This document shows positions 1 through 11,439 of a stretch of 64,000 nucleotides of DNA, piece by piece. The stretch spans positions 35,463,501 through 35,527,500 of the forward strand of contig JAYKYS010000001.1 in the NCBI GenBank assembly GCA_036924285.1. Reading direction: 5' to 3'. This DNA is from Asterella californica. Its lineage: Eukaryota; Streptophyta; Marchantiopsida; Marchantiales; Aytoniaceae. Numbering within the stretch: position 1 is the stretch's first letter; the number at the start of each line of letters is the position of its first letter. The notes under the pieces were generated by a model, which saw only the letters and a program-made list of their open reading frames with translations, did no database searches and was not told the DNA's origin. A program made the translations under genes and the position numbers.

Positions 1-510
1 TCTTACACGCATATTTGGACGGGTTATATATAACTCATCCTTTTGGTTTTTAGTAGCCTGGAGTACCCAACCACGGTTCTTTTCGATTAACCATCGTCCC
101 TTCTCATACACCTCCTTTGAAAAATGTTGATTTTTAATCCATGATCGACAAAGTGCAGGTACTGATTCAGAAAGTTCTCCAAGTCGAACTTACGTCTCTA
201 TTGTTGCACGTGCTCAGTGATTCTATTTGAAATCACTGTCTGTGCTTGACTTGTCCTCCTCAAATTCTTCATCTTCATTCTCAGCAATAGCAGGATCAGC
301 AACTCTTATCTTGTACTCGGCATCATCTAATTCATTAACACCAATAGCATCCACCACTCCAACCATCTAACTAGTTACTTGCTCTGCCGACAGTAGTCTT
401 TTTCTTTTCATGATATCAGTTATTAACTCATGAAACTCTCTTTACGCAATACCAAGTACTTCTCGAAGAGAAAACTCCACTCTAGCATCTAGAATACGAA
501 GAAAATCGAT
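1..510 (-). pseudogene. Ty3/Gypsy remnant A: gag tail and protease start, cut by the window edge
   Basis: Reading the minus strand from about 510 downwards gives a gag-like block with the motif EFSLREVLGIAKREFHE followed by a basic stretch and an acidic tail. After stops near 230 comes a block with YEKGRW and GWVLQATKNQ (about 110-5). The same two blocks occur in the same order in remnant B (1075-1810), where they are the end of gag and the aspartic protease. So this is a second copy of the same retroelement running off the window edge. The family resembles bryophyte Gypsy elements from memory; that is unverified. Several stops and no start make it non-functional. Confidence 0.65.
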
Positions 511-705
511 AAAACCAACATTCAACTCCTTGAGCGTAGCTTCCGTAAACTTTTGACCTGTCTGATCAGGATACCGTAAGCTCTTCCCTTTTGAGGCTCG
601 TTGAACTTGTTGGTCGGAGTCACTAGGTAGCGGTTGTGCAACCGGCTTCACTTTTTTATCCACCGTTTTGTACCTGGTCTCAACTCTGACTTCATATTTT
701 TGGAA
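500..705 (-). pseudogene. Gypsy pol stub (between protease and RT), remnant B
   Basis: The open stretch contains DKKVKPVAQPLPSDSD and TGQKFTEATLKEL. In the Gypsy family I compare it with (from memory), this segment lies after the protease and before the reverse transcriptase. It follows the protease of remnant B at 1031-1500 in the expected order. It is then joined in frame, near 500-510, to the gag block of remnant A instead of continuing into RT. No RT, RNase H or integrase motifs of this element are present. The chimeric join suggests deletion or unequal recombination between two copies. Confidence 0.55.
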
Positions 706-1030
706 TGACTCTATAGCTGAATAGAGCTATAGAGTCATTGTACTAAAATACAATGAGAAAGATACTCTCACTTGAGAAAGATAGTGTCTTTTGTACAGGA
801 GTGGTGAGATATTCAGAGAGTTGATTTGTTGTATATACACAACTCGATGGTCTTCAGAAGTGAGAGAAGAAAGTTGTGCAAAAAACTAAAAAAGATCCAA
901 AAAGTATTGGTGTGCTTAGTGTGGAGGATAAGATAAAAGGCGTTTACGTGGAGATGGATTTGGATGATCCTTTGGAAGAGCTTCACAAGGCTGAGCAAGG
1001 GAATGAGGATCAAGTTGTGCACATACATTC
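706..1030. other. Degenerate spacer inside Gypsy remnant B
   Basis: About 300 bases between protease and pol stub. On the plus strand there is a 65-residue open frame (876-1073) rich in acidic residues. It overlaps the antisense of the retroelement and has no recognisable domain, so I do not call it a gene. Confidence 0.4.
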
Positions 1031-1500
1031 TATGGATGGTACAATAACCTCGCTCTATAGTGGTACACGTTAAAAATCCTTGAACTCCTCAGCGACTCTA
1101 GGTAGAGAGCCACTCCGCAAGTAATCTCGATTACGCTCATGATGGGCACAATCAAGAAATGCACCGTTGTTTTGTCATCCCGACACCTGATTCGAGCATA
1201 AACAGAACTGTCATCCAACACCTTAGTCTCCATCCTTATGGTTGTAATGAAAGAATGCTCAAGAATAACCGGATAGGAAGTAGTATCTTGAACGAAGAAG
1301 TTTTGTTCAAGTACCACATTGCCGATCTTCATCCTCACATCCAAACAAGCACCATAGAGATCTCCTCACATGTTGTTCGCTGTCCGTATCGTCCAACCAT
1401 ACTCCGTTTCAATCGACCATCTCTCACGCTTGTAGATGTCCTTGGCAACCATGATGATCTCAGATCCGTGATCGATAAGAGCAATCACTGGATCAATCAT
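1031..1500 (-). pseudogene. Gypsy aspartic protease, remnant B (interrupted)
   Basis: The minus strand from the ATG at 1500 reads MIDPVIALIDHGSEI, a retropepsin-type active site (D-H-G-S in place of the usual D-S/T-G-S). A conserved IYKRERWSIETEYGW block follows. A TGA stop interrupts at 1366-1368. The frame then continues from an ATG at 1344 through MKIGNVVLEQNFFVQD and PVILEHSFITTIRMETKVLD, the second half of the protease fold and its flanking region. The protease would have cut the Gag-Pol polyprotein. With an in-frame stop and no downstream RT it is dead. Confidence 0.65.
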
Positions 1501-1559
1501 GTCTCTTAGCTTCACCAACGTCTCCGTACTAGCTCTTGCTCAATGTCCTCTAGTGTAGT

Positions 1560-2685
1560 GACTAAGACCCCTATCATCTCTCTCATCCTAGTTCGCATCA
1601 AATCAAACTTTGCGAGTGTTGCAAGAATGAGCCAACTCTTGCTCCTCCTCCTCTGTTACCATTGTGTCTAGGGCACTAGACACTGCGATCTCTTCCGTTA
1701 ATTTTCTCTTCCGCTTGATAATGTCAATGACGACATCATGAAACTCCTTCTTCGTAATTCCAAAGATCTTCTGCAAGGTAAACTCAATCTTTGTATTGAG
1801 CACCTTCTCCTACAACATCTCTTCAAGTTGGTTGCTGCTTCAATGTCTGATTGCAACTTATATATGGAAGCTTTGCCCTTCTCTCTATGCTTATCCTTCT
1901 TTGAACTTCCAAAAGGTAAAACATCCTCCATAGCTTTCTCTCGTAGAGGTGTAGTCTCTTGTCGGAGTTTATCTCTCCTTAGTTGTCTCTTGGGAGCCGC
2001 TCTCTCCTCACTTGGACCAGCATTATCCTCCTACGCTCTTCTTTTATGATAGCTTCATGTTGAATCTTGACTACGTAGGCATGTACAGACATGGTATATA
2101 TTGGATCATCTCATCCAGTAGCACTCTTGATTACTGTTCTTGTTCTGAGCAACTCCTCCCTTGTCACTTTCTCCTTTCTGATCGTGCTCACAGTGTGACT
2201 CCACATATCGGTCGTATCCACATGTTTCAGAAAAGCACTCTCCTTCTCACTGATCACCTCGACTCCATAAGTAACAGCTTCTAACGATGCCATGCACTGT
2301 AAGATGATCCTCCAAAACTTTCTTGGTCACAATTGGTGCTTGACTTGCAACCACCTTCCCCCTTCGATATTCTCGCTTCGCAAATACTCCCACTACTTCA
2401 ATAACGTTCTTCCAATCAGATGTGAGACCATTGTCTTTTGTCTCATCTTTCAACAGAACTCTTTTTGTAGCTCTTTGTTGGCTGACTGTAAAAATAGCTC
2501 CACTTTATCTTCTCCATCCGAGATAGTTGAAGAAATTATCTCTCAAACTCCTGAAATAGTTTGGTAGCAACTAGATCCTTGTTGGGTTTGTTCACCCACT
2601 TCATGAATGACTTCTTAGTCACTCGATCCGCATCCTTCAAAGAGTATTCTTCCTTCAATTGAAGAGAAAATGTCAAGTTTAGACT
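1560..2685 (-). pseudogene. Gypsy gag, remnant B (multiple frameshifts and stops)
   Basis: Conserved blocks appear in order on the minus strand. KDADRVTKKSFMKWV (about 2640) and VELFLQSANKEL (about 2480) come first, then GLTSDWKNVIEVVGVFAKRE (about 2430). A block with MASLEAVTYGVEV from 2293 and SVHAYVVKIQHEAI (about 2080) follows, and finally EFTLQKIFGITKKEFHDVV (about 1780). The first blocks also occur in the plus-strand remnant at 46657-47246, so both belong to one family. The blocks sit in different frames and are broken by stops. I see no zinc knuckle. The product would have been the capsid protein. Confidence 0.65.
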
Positions 2686-2895
2686 TGTGCGCGATAACTA
2701 TCAACACGGCAAGACCTAACTTCCAAAGCACTCCTCTTGGAGTTCTAATCCATAAGCAATGTGCACAGAGTGAACCTCTCCCGAGCATATGAGAGAGTGG
2801 TCTCGCTCGTTAGTAATACCTCGGCTCTGCCGTCAAGTATATCTATTCTTTTACTCATACGTTTTTGCACGTCAAGCACTCAGTAGATAAGCTTG

Positions 2896-3082
2896 GCGGT
2901 GATCTGATAACAGACGTCAGCAGATCTCAATCTACAACCGTTGTTGATGCCTCAGCCGTGTACATTTTTTGAAGTTTGGTTTGGGACTAGACTCTTCTTT
3001 TTTCCTCTAACAGCTTATACACATTGTGTTTGTGTGGACAGACTTAGCGGTGATATGCTAACAGATGTTAGCAGATCACCGC
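2896..3082. repeat. Two imperfect palindromes, same family as 8083-8800
   Basis: Two 36-bp inverted repeats at 2896-2931 and 3047-3082. The second is nearly perfect: the left arm GCGGTGATATGCTAACA pairs with TGTTAGCAGATCACCGC with one mismatch and a 2-base centre. The first is more decayed. The core CTAACA...TGTTAG recurs in the 8.1-8.8 kb cluster. Confidence 0.75.
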
Positions 3083-3139
3083 GTATATTTGTTGTTTGTA
3101 CCTCGATTGTGCTCTATCTTGTTTGTACCTCTGATTGAA

Positions 3140-4500
3140 AAAGTGGTCATGATAGTTTCTGACCTAAGCATCGAGATGCCTTATCGATCAAGTATTGAGC
3201 AATCAATATTGACCCAATGAAGACGAAAGACCATGAGATCTTGCTTCGTGCTTTGCTTGAAGATGGGCTAAGTCTGGTACCAAGACCCATGGATCTGGGT
3301 ATCGTGTACAATGCTGTTGATAATAGAGGATTATTGATCGTCGACGTTGAGGATAGGCATGGAAAGAAGCTATGTCAGTTCACCTTGTTCATGGACGCCT
3401 ACAACCTGAAATGGTTGAATATGACTGAAGCTGACCGCTTGTGAGGTCTTGGTCATGGACTTGACGCTAGTGCTACAGCTGAGCATTATGCTGAAGCGGT
3501 GATGAACACTACAGAAGAACTCATATCAAAAGAAGATCTCTTAGCTTCGTCTATAAATTTATTTTGGTACTTTATGATATGCACGTGCAGCAGTCGAGCT
3601 TGGATAGAGTTCCCTAATACATTTTCTTCAAGTCTGGATCCTCTTGGGATGTTTGGACTTGTATCACAATAAGTCAAGGAGTTCATCACGGCAAGCTAGT
3701 GCAAATCCTTCCCCACAAATTGCTAGTGCACAATCTGATTATGAACAGATTCGAGCAACCGATAGTACGTCAAACCATGCTTCTGGTGTTGGTGTGCAGC
3801 TGATACAATCAAGAGGAAGAAGACAACAAAGATACTTGTAAGTTCCAACCGAAAGAAGTTAAAACCTAACAAGGATAAAGGAATTATGTTGGAACACAAA
3901 GTCTTTATATTCGTGTTGTGAGTATCGATGCAAAGACAAAAGGTCCCAATAAAAGATCAAAAGCCAAGCAATGCACCTCGTGGTTTTGAGTCCTCGACAG
4001 CTGTGATAGAGATTGACAAGGAGTTCACATAGAAGGTTCTTGTGGATGAAAATGATGCATTGTCTTTACAGAAGCATATTGAAGATATGCAGTGATGGTA
4101 CCCACTTAACAACTACATGTTTCTAGCAAGTTTTAACGGCCTTTTTGTCAATTATGGTGTATCGTCCATGCTCACAGAAGCATGTACAAGAAGTAATCAA
4201 CAGTATGAATTTGAATTGTGAGATATCATCGAATGCAATCGTGATTCCATATCGGGTTACTATTGACACAGAAACGAGAGAGAAGAAGAGAGAGGTGTGA
4301 CACTTTTGTAAACGGAAGAAGAAGTGACGTCGTTCTTGGTCGATGCTTCACTTATGACCAATTATGGGTTACATTCTAACAAGGTAATGAATGCCAGAGT
4401 CAAGAGATAAAAAAGAACAAGAATCGTCCTTTTTGGAGTCCAGCTCAACAGCTAAAGCAACGACGTTGTCAAATACTACATGGAGATACACCCAACAACG
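3140..4500 (+). other. Decayed coding-like segment, unrecognised
   Basis: Plus-strand open stretches of 75 residues (3217-3444, with MKTKDHEILLRALLEDGLSL) and 65 residues (3644-3841), followed by shorter frames to about 4300, have protein-like composition but many stops between them. I recognise no domain. The segment lies between Gypsy gag and Gypsy LTR-like DNA but on the opposite strand, so it may be another insertion or a decayed gene. Confidence 0.3.
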
Positions 4501-6400
4501 TCCTCATGAAGTTGTCAGTGCTTTCAAAAACACAAAAGAAAATGAATAAATACGAGTCAAAATTTCTTGAGTCACTTGTGTATGACCGCAATCAGTACAA
4601 GTTTTGTGGATAGCTCCCTCGACTAGCTCACAGTTTTGGGAGCAGCTCGGTATCGTGTCGGATATTGCGTGAAGGATGTCCAGGAAAACGCGAGATTCCT
4701 GGCTGTGGAGATGTTGTGTGCTGAAACAGAGACAAGACAGAGAAAAACAACCACGAAAACGAACTCTGCGATATATACCAACTCCAAATGTATGTACACT
4801 GCCGGTTCTTTCTCCTAAGAGCACAGAACTGAAAAACAGACCAGAGCGGTCTATAACCTGCTTCAAAGTCCTTAAAAACAACCCTTGATTCTCAACCCTG
4901 ACTCAAAAACACCGAAGCGTAGCTCAAAGCAAGAGAAACTTCCCTTTGCTAACAAACAGAGCCACAGCAGTATCACGTGATCCAATACCAAGTCCAAACC
5001 ACATCCATGTACAAGCTGTTGGCCAAAACTAGCTACCACAAGCTGTATATAGCCAACCAGAACTCTAACGAACTCAAAAGAGCAAAACCCGTAGCGAAGA
5101 AATCAAAAAAGGCCTATCTGAGAACTTCCTCTTTTCGCCAAACGGACTTCAGATGTCGATAGGGTCTCCTCCGCTGACTCCGTTAACCCAAGAAACCTTC
5201 AGATGCGACTCCCAACAGCCGAGATATCGCCGATTTTCGGTCGCAGATGACCGAACCTTCAAAAACTCCTCCCTGCGGCTTAAAACTGCACACACTGCAC
5301 AAACGGATCGTCTAAACTGATATCCGTCTTCCCTGACAGATAGATCTAGCTATCACGAACCCAACGAGACTCCAAACAAGTCGTTTGGAGTTCTTCTTGC
5401 AAAACCACGCAAGAAATTTGGTCGCAAGTTGCAAAAAACTGACGTAAATGGACTCCCTGCGGCTCAAACTCGCTCACCTCACCCAAACCAACAATCCAAT
5501 CCACGTATTGTCTTCTCCTATGCGTAGATGAAGACTCCCTGGTTGCATAGGCACCAAGAACGAAGAGCTTGGCACACCGATCGCAGAACAACTCAATTTT
5601 AGGTCGCAGGCGATGAAAAACCTGACGCAAGCGCTTCCATGCGAGCCAATTTCACTCAGAACTCCTAAACCGCCCGATGAAACTTGGTATCGTCTTCAAT
5701 TTCCTGTAGAACTCGGTGTTCTGATCCCGATGGATCCAAGGACAACAAGTTTGGACTCCGGAACGGCCTGAACGGTCCAACTCTCCTTCACAGATAATTG
5801 AAATCTTCAAATCTCTCTCCTGCGTCTCAATTTCTCCCAGTACACATCCCTCGATCTGTCTCTTCCCAAACCGTCTTAACCTGTGCGTAGCCTGCACAGG
5901 ACGATAAGTATAAACTCTAAAATCGTTCAAAAAGCGGATCGAAGGAGGTGACGCTCTCCCCTTGGTCTAGATCTGAACAGGATGACACCTTGCGCGCGTG
6001 TATTGGACTTCCCAATTCTCCAAAACGTCCACCGACAGGTCGTAGGAACAAGCAAGCCCCTTAAGCAAACCCCTTGTAACAGTCTCTGTACGTACAAAGT
6101 TCTCTCAATAATAATGAAGCAGGTCCCTTGCGTCTTTGATATAACGCCTGAAGCTAGAAATACCCAGTCAGCAAGTAAACTAGGGCTTAGCTTGATTTTC
6201 TCTTCTTTCGAATCGCATAACTTCTCCAGTAGGTGTCCAAATGAAGTAGACAAAGTACTTATGAAAAGCTGACAACGAGCTCTACCCATCTATGTGATGA
6301 AAGTGAAGATCCGAAGTTGTGCAAAAAGTTCATAAGCTGAGGCCTAGCTTGTTTTCTCCATTTTTCGAGTCTTGTAACTTCTCCACGTTGTCGGAGTGTA
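4500..6400 (-). mobile_element. Gypsy LTR/leader-like DNA, minus-strand copy
   Basis: The reverse complement of about 4620-6390 is collinear with plus-strand 44850-46430. For example, the reverse complement near 4990 and the plus strand near 46080 share TGTTTGGACATGGG/TTTGGACTTGG and CACGTGATA. Both then share CTTTGAGYTMCGCTTCG, ending in CACAAYATCTCCACAGCCA. In the plus copy this unit has a TATA box and leads into gag, so it is probably the LTR and leader. Here the TATA box equivalent (about 4790) is mutated. Antisense open frames of 90-125 codons in this stretch are not recognisable proteins. Confidence 0.55.
6210..6385 (-). repeat. ~150-bp Gypsy-associated repeat, copy 1
   Basis: Plus-strand text runs from GAAGTAGACAAAGTACTTAT through CGAAGTTGTGCAAAAAG to CCTAGCTTGTTTTCTCC. 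Two further adjacent copies lie at 7668-7960. A diverged reverse-strand copy is at 44836-45000. Confidence 0.75.
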
Positions 6401-7660
6401 ATCCGTCTACCTAGGAAAGCGCCGGGCTTCTGGCTGTGGTTGTTCACTCAAGAGGTTGGCTTTCAGGTCACAATAGGGCTGTAAACACTCACACAGATGT
6501 GTAAGATCTAGTAATATACCCAGAAGGCGAAATTCAGGTCTAGCTGGCAGTAATAAGATTCGGCGGTGAACTTTGACACTCACGCAGAGGAAAACTATGA
6601 AGGTTTAGACCTCTAAACTTCTCCTACATGCAAATGAGGTACTACTGAACTCAGAGACGAAATTTCAGCCTGAGATCAAATTCTGACACGGAGATATGAA
6701 CAGAAAAGTTTTGAGCAAGAAAACTACGGCAATTTCTGGTACCTAGCTGGCTATTTCAACCTATAACAGGAGTTTGGCTCGATCAATTTCGAAGTTTCTT
6801 ACAGGATTTGCAGTCTACAGGGTGCTGAACATCCCTGTGAAGTTGGGACTCCTGAATGTACACAGAACTGTAGATCTCCTCCTCTGAAGTCGCTGCTCTA
6901 GATTAAGAGCTTTTCAGACCCCCTCAGCTTCAGCGGCCGCCCTGAATTACTCAGTTGCTCAATCGATATGAAACTTTTTGTGAAATCGTAGCCCTGCTGG
7001 CGGAGAACACAACCTCGAAGTTTTGAAGCAATTTCCTCAAATCTGCTGCGAGTGACACTGAAAACCCTAAATCCAACCAAAATGATTCAATTCTAGCACA
7101 ATCCGAACTTCAATTGCTCATAACTCCGTCTTTATTGACTCAAATCGATCGAAATTTTCACTGGAAGTGCTTGGCATGACGAGACCTCTCTCCCTGTGCT
7201 CTCAGATTTCGAAGATCCCCCACCAAATGGTCGAACTCCACTCTAGCCCTCTGTTTCTAAATTTAGAGTTTAATAAAAGACAAAAATGGACCAATGGGAG
7301 TTCATAGCTCCACTTGGTTGTCCTTTAGTACCCTAAACCACGTGGCAACTTAGTTTTACTCATAGGCTACCACGTCAAGCCCCCTAGAGTGCCAGCGTAA
7401 AACTTAAATTACTAAAAACTACATGCAGCCCCGAAAAATAACTTAAATCAGCTAGAAAGCGTGCATGGGCGACACGCAAATACAACCCATGAGCTTAAGC
7501 CCTATCAACATGGTAATCAACCTACTAAGACTCAAAATAGTGTTAACACCATATGCAAAGGTGTCAAACATATACATAAACGACTAGAAGTAATATAAGC
7601 TAACTTCTAGAACTACTAAACTCAAGCGTCGGAGTAGAAATATAACATGTAGCCGCCAAG
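6400..7660. other. Unassigned stretch inside the Gypsy LTR-like region
   Basis: About 1.2 kb that has no counterpart I can see in the plus-strand copy at 44.7-46.4 kb and no recognisable gene. It may be an insertion into the repeat unit. AT content rises after 7250. Confidence 0.4.
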
Positions 7661-7667
7661 TAGCGCG

Positions 7668-7960
7668 ACAGCGTCCAAACGAAGTAGACAAAGTGCCTAT
7701 GAAAAGCTGACAAGGAGCTCTATCCACTGATGCGATAAAAGCGAAGATCCGAAGTTGTGCCAAAAGTCCGTAAGTTGGGGCCTAGCTTGTTTTCTCCATC
7801 TTTCGAGTCTTGTAACTTCTCCACTAGGCGTCCAAACGAAGTAGGCAAAGTGTTTATGGAAAGCTGACAACGAGCTCTACCCATCTATGTGATGAAAATA
7901 GAGATCCGAAGTTGTGCAAAAAGCTCGTAAGTTGGGACCTAGCTTGTCTTTCTCATGAGT
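7668..7960 (-). repeat. ~150-bp Gypsy-associated repeat, tandem copies 2 and 3
   Basis: Two head-to-tail copies (7668-7818 and 7819-7960) share GAAGTAG(A/G)CAAAGTG, GAAAGCTGACAA, GATCCGAAGTTGTGC and CCTAGCTTGT with copy 1. The flank to 8040 continues the match to plus-strand 44730-44840 (shared GTCGTG..ATGGACCG and TCGCTCCAAAGAC on the appropriate strands). This places the repeat inside a larger mobile unit. Confidence 0.75.
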
Positions 7961-8082
7961 GTCTTTGGAGCGACAAGCATCGAAGTCTGAATTTTAGATA
8001 GGAGCCGGTCCATGACACGACATCTCGGAGTACGAGATATGTACGATTCTCATTTTCATTCCTACTCGTCTCTCGTTTGAGT

Positions 8083-8800
8083 CGCAATGAATTGCTCATG
8101 CTCGTTAGTAGTTTTTTGCGTACTACTCTTAGCTTTGTGCATATGCGGAGATCTACTAACGCACGTTAGTAGTTCATCACAACTTCACGGATCTCGTCGT
8201 CTTTCACGTTCAAGTTTTTGTGTTTGCTTAACCTTCCTGGTTACACCTCGGATACTCACGCTATAACTTTGTATACTATTACTACTTAATGCTCGTATAA
8301 CCATCCACATTAAGTAAAAACTTACAAGTTGTTGCGGTTATCTGCTAATGTGTGTTCGAAGATCACCGCAACAACTCTCAGCGTTGCTTCATCCTCTAGT
8401 TGTCTTCTGTCTTCAAACTTCTTAAGTCTGTGAGTTTCGTTCCGTCATGTTATCTTCATACTGTACATCTCACACTTAGATTCATAGCGGTGATTATTAA
8501 CATTTGTTAGGAGTTCATCGTCTAGTTTCTTGGTATGACGAGATGTCTCTTATGAGAAGTGAAATATCAAGTTCACGGAGACTGTGTACTAGTGTGTTTC
8601 TTCTGCTGGTGTTTTGTCTACTTTATTTGTTGTTGCGATGATCTATTAACTCACGTTAGTATGTTGCATTTACTCTTAAGTTTACTCTAGTTGATGTTTT
8701 GTTTTTCTCCTTTTTTTATATATCGTGTGCTTGTTTTGTGTCTCATTTTTCCACGTACGCCGTGAACTGCTAACGCATGTTAGTAGTTCATCACGTACGT
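8083..8800. repeat. Cluster of six imperfect palindromes
   Basis: Copies at 8083-8120 (degenerate), 8145-8180, 8329-8374, 8486-8522, 8635-8669 and 8753-8800. The approximate consensus arm is CGYGATGAWCTACTAAC, facing GTTAGTAGTTCATCACG across a 4-6 base centre. The last copy is the longest (48 bp) and is bounded by ACGTAC/GTACGT. Spacing is 60-190 bp. The DNA between the palindromes is AT-rich and unrelated to known genes. Confidence 0.75.
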
Positions 8801-9020
8801 TTCACATCTATCATGATTTCAAGAATTTAATTTGTTGTTGTAGGAATTTTGTGAGAGTCTTAAGTGGGTCTTCAACAATCCAAAAGTGATGGATATTATG
8901 TGGATTTGCATAGCGGAAGATTCACTAGTCACATTTGGTTTGACTTGTGCCGGATGAGATGGATTGAATGAGCAAGAAGTCTCATTCACCTTCTTCCCTA
9001 GTGAAGAACAATTTCTGTTG

Positions 9021-9620
9021 AAGTTAAAAGAGTTGGTTTCTGAATGTACAAATTAAAACAGTCATAGAACATGTTGTGTGAGTGATCTTGAGAGAGATTG
9101 AAGTGAGGTCGGAAAGCTCTCGATGAGCTGGTAACTGTGTACTCAATAATCGTCTGATTTGAGTTTAGAGTGAGTAAAATATCAACAATTAAAGTTAAAA
9201 GAATCTTAATGTACATATTCAAATAGCCATAGAACGCACTGTGCAAGTGATCTGAAGGAGATTGAGATGAGGTTTGAAAGCCCTCGACAAGCTAATAACG
9301 GCGGACTCAACGATCAACTGATTTGAGTTTATAGTAAGCTATCATTGATTGAAGTTCGATGAGTCAATTTTTGAATGATCATATTTATAAATATCGCTGT
9401 AGATTTTATCTAAGAGAGATCAAAATAAAGTAGGAGAGATCCGGTCAAGGTGATGATGGTCTCAATTTTCAATCTATTTGGATTTGAGAGTCGAGAGACA
9501 ACTAACTGAAGTTATGGTGTATAAATTGTGAGTAAATGATGATAATTTGAGAATTATGGAGCATTTCTTTGTTTCTGTGGATAAATCAGAGGTGGATATA
9601 CAGTTGGTTGAAGTTTTTAT
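9021..9620. repeat. Degenerate tandem repeat, unit ~157-171 bp
   Basis: Units start at 9021, 9192, 9352 and about 9509. Each begins with (G/A)AAGTT and carries a Y-ATTTGAGTTTAnAGTnAG-like block near its end. Units 1 and 2 also share CATAGAAC, GTG(C/T)(A/G)AGTGATCT and GATTGA(A/G)(A/G)TGAGGT. Identity falls along the array. The unit length is in the range of plant satellites, but only three to four copies are present. Confidence 0.6.
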
Positions 9621-10895
9621 GGTATCAAAACATAAACATTTCACAATAATTTGCACACAACTTGCAATCTGCTGAAAGAGAGAGCTCAGACTTTGCAAAT
9701 GGGGACATGTGAGTGCAATCTGTCAGCCCACAAACGTTTAGAGAGAATGTGTAACCAGAACTGCCTCTATTGAGTATCAAAGTTTGCAAGAAAAGCTCTT
9801 ACATCCATCCAGAAAAGCACTAGCCACAACAACCACACAACTGATCACAACCAGAAAGTTTCGTCTTTTCTAAAGAGTCGTTCTTGTCTTACAACAAGGT
9901 TGAGAAACTTTATGCTATGACATTTAGGTATGTAGATGGAGGAATAGTCATGAAACATGATTCTCAGTATTTTCCTGTAGTTTGAAAGATTTTAAAGAGT
10001 CATCAAGATGTTTCCAGAATATAATATATTAGATTGTATTTCAATCGATGGACAAAAATACACTCATTTCTTGAATCCATGATATACATAAATACTTCTA
10101 CATTTGTTTTGCGGTTCTATCAATGATCCGTTTCTTCTCAGGAAGTTATGGACTTACATAAAGGAGAATGTTCCCTCTTATAATGCCGCCACATCCTCCA
10201 GTTTGGTATTCCAAGCACACTTCTTTAGAAGACGATCACCCTAGATTGTATAAACAGCTGCGGAAAATTTTCTCTTAAGCTTCAAAGTTTTTACAATTTT
10301 GATGTAATGATTTCATTATAAATTATCATTGACATATCATTGTGTCAGAGCTTTTATTGTTGTGTTTTATGGCTCCTTGCCTTCCTATATTATTCATTTA
10401 TCGGGATATGCTTTTTGGATGTGTGAACTCTATTTATTTGTTTATATATTTTATGGATGAGAACATTATTTTAGTTTAATTCTCTCGTACATTTCATACT
10501 AGAGTTGCTTTTAGTTTCAAAATGTAATCTCTATGATAGTATTTTATTTTCATCCAGAGGTTTATGTGGATGTTGGGACTTTATTTTAAGTTCTTTTCTT
10601 GTGCATTCTATTAATAGTGGTTTAGTCTTTGAGTGGTTCGTTTTGTGAAGTGAATTCACATTACTTTTAGGAGTACGTTACCTCATTGTAATGTTGTTTA
10701 TTCATATTGTTTATGTTTGTGTATCCTCTTTTCCTTTGATTGAGCATATACTAATCTACTTGGATTACTAAACGATTGATCTCTAGTTCGGAGAAGTGTA
10801 CTATTGACCTACACACATTTGTACGAAAATGTTATTATTTTGGATTATATTATTTTGGTTACTAGATTATTTTACTTTTTGGATTATCTAATTCT
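9620..10895. other. AT-rich stretch without recognisable gene
   Basis: No open frame with recognisable protein content, no RNA gene. Long T-rich runs on the plus strand in 10300-10800. Confidence 0.5.
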
Positions 10896-10899
10896 TTTT

Positions 10900-11096
10900 G
10901 TCTCGCGAACTATGCATTATAGAGTCTATACTACTCTAGATTACATGTTGGACATTTCAAACCCTAGTTTGTCTCGCGAGTTATACATTATAGAGTGTAT
11001 ATTACCATTCTAGATTACATCTTGGACAATTCAAATTCTAGTTTTGACTCCACAACTACTCTATATTATATACTGGATATTTCAAACTCTAGTTTC
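10900..11096. repeat. Short tandem repeat, unit ~52-74 bp
   Basis: Units at 10900-10970, 10971-11044 and 11045-11096. The first two share GTCTCGCGA(A/G)(C/T)TAT and CATTATAGAGT; all share a TTACAT.TTGGACA/TACTGGATA block and CAAA(C)TCTAGTTT. Related phrases (GGACATTT, GGACTATT, GTCCAG) are scattered to 11440, suggesting a once longer array. Confidence 0.6.
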
Positions 11097-11439
11097 CACT
11101 CCACAATGAAGTTTTTGGACTTTTCGAATATGATATTTGGACTATTGATGAATACAAAATGGACTATTCAGCTTTCCAATTTGGAACGTGGATTGTCCAG
11201 TTTTAATAAATAGTTAGATGAAAGAATAAAAAGTTTCCAAGAGAACTACATTTATTCAGGGTGCATTTCCACTTCATTGTTTTCTATTCGAATGTTTTTT
11301 CCTTGTCACTGGACTATTAGTACCAGTAACTAAACTTTTGAGTTTTGTATTTGGACATTTGAAAATAACTTTTGGACTATTGATTATTTTATTATGGACA
11401 ATCTAAAACTGGAAACTGGAATGTCCAGATTTACTGAAT

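Noticed and set aside
876..1073. 65-codon ORF with acidic protein-like sequence
   Set aside because: It lies antisense within Gypsy remnant B and no family is recognised.
5346..6289. Several minus-strand ORFs of 92-120 codons
   Set aside because: They lie in LTR-like DNA and the homologous plus-strand copy at 45.3-46.0 kb does not keep them open.
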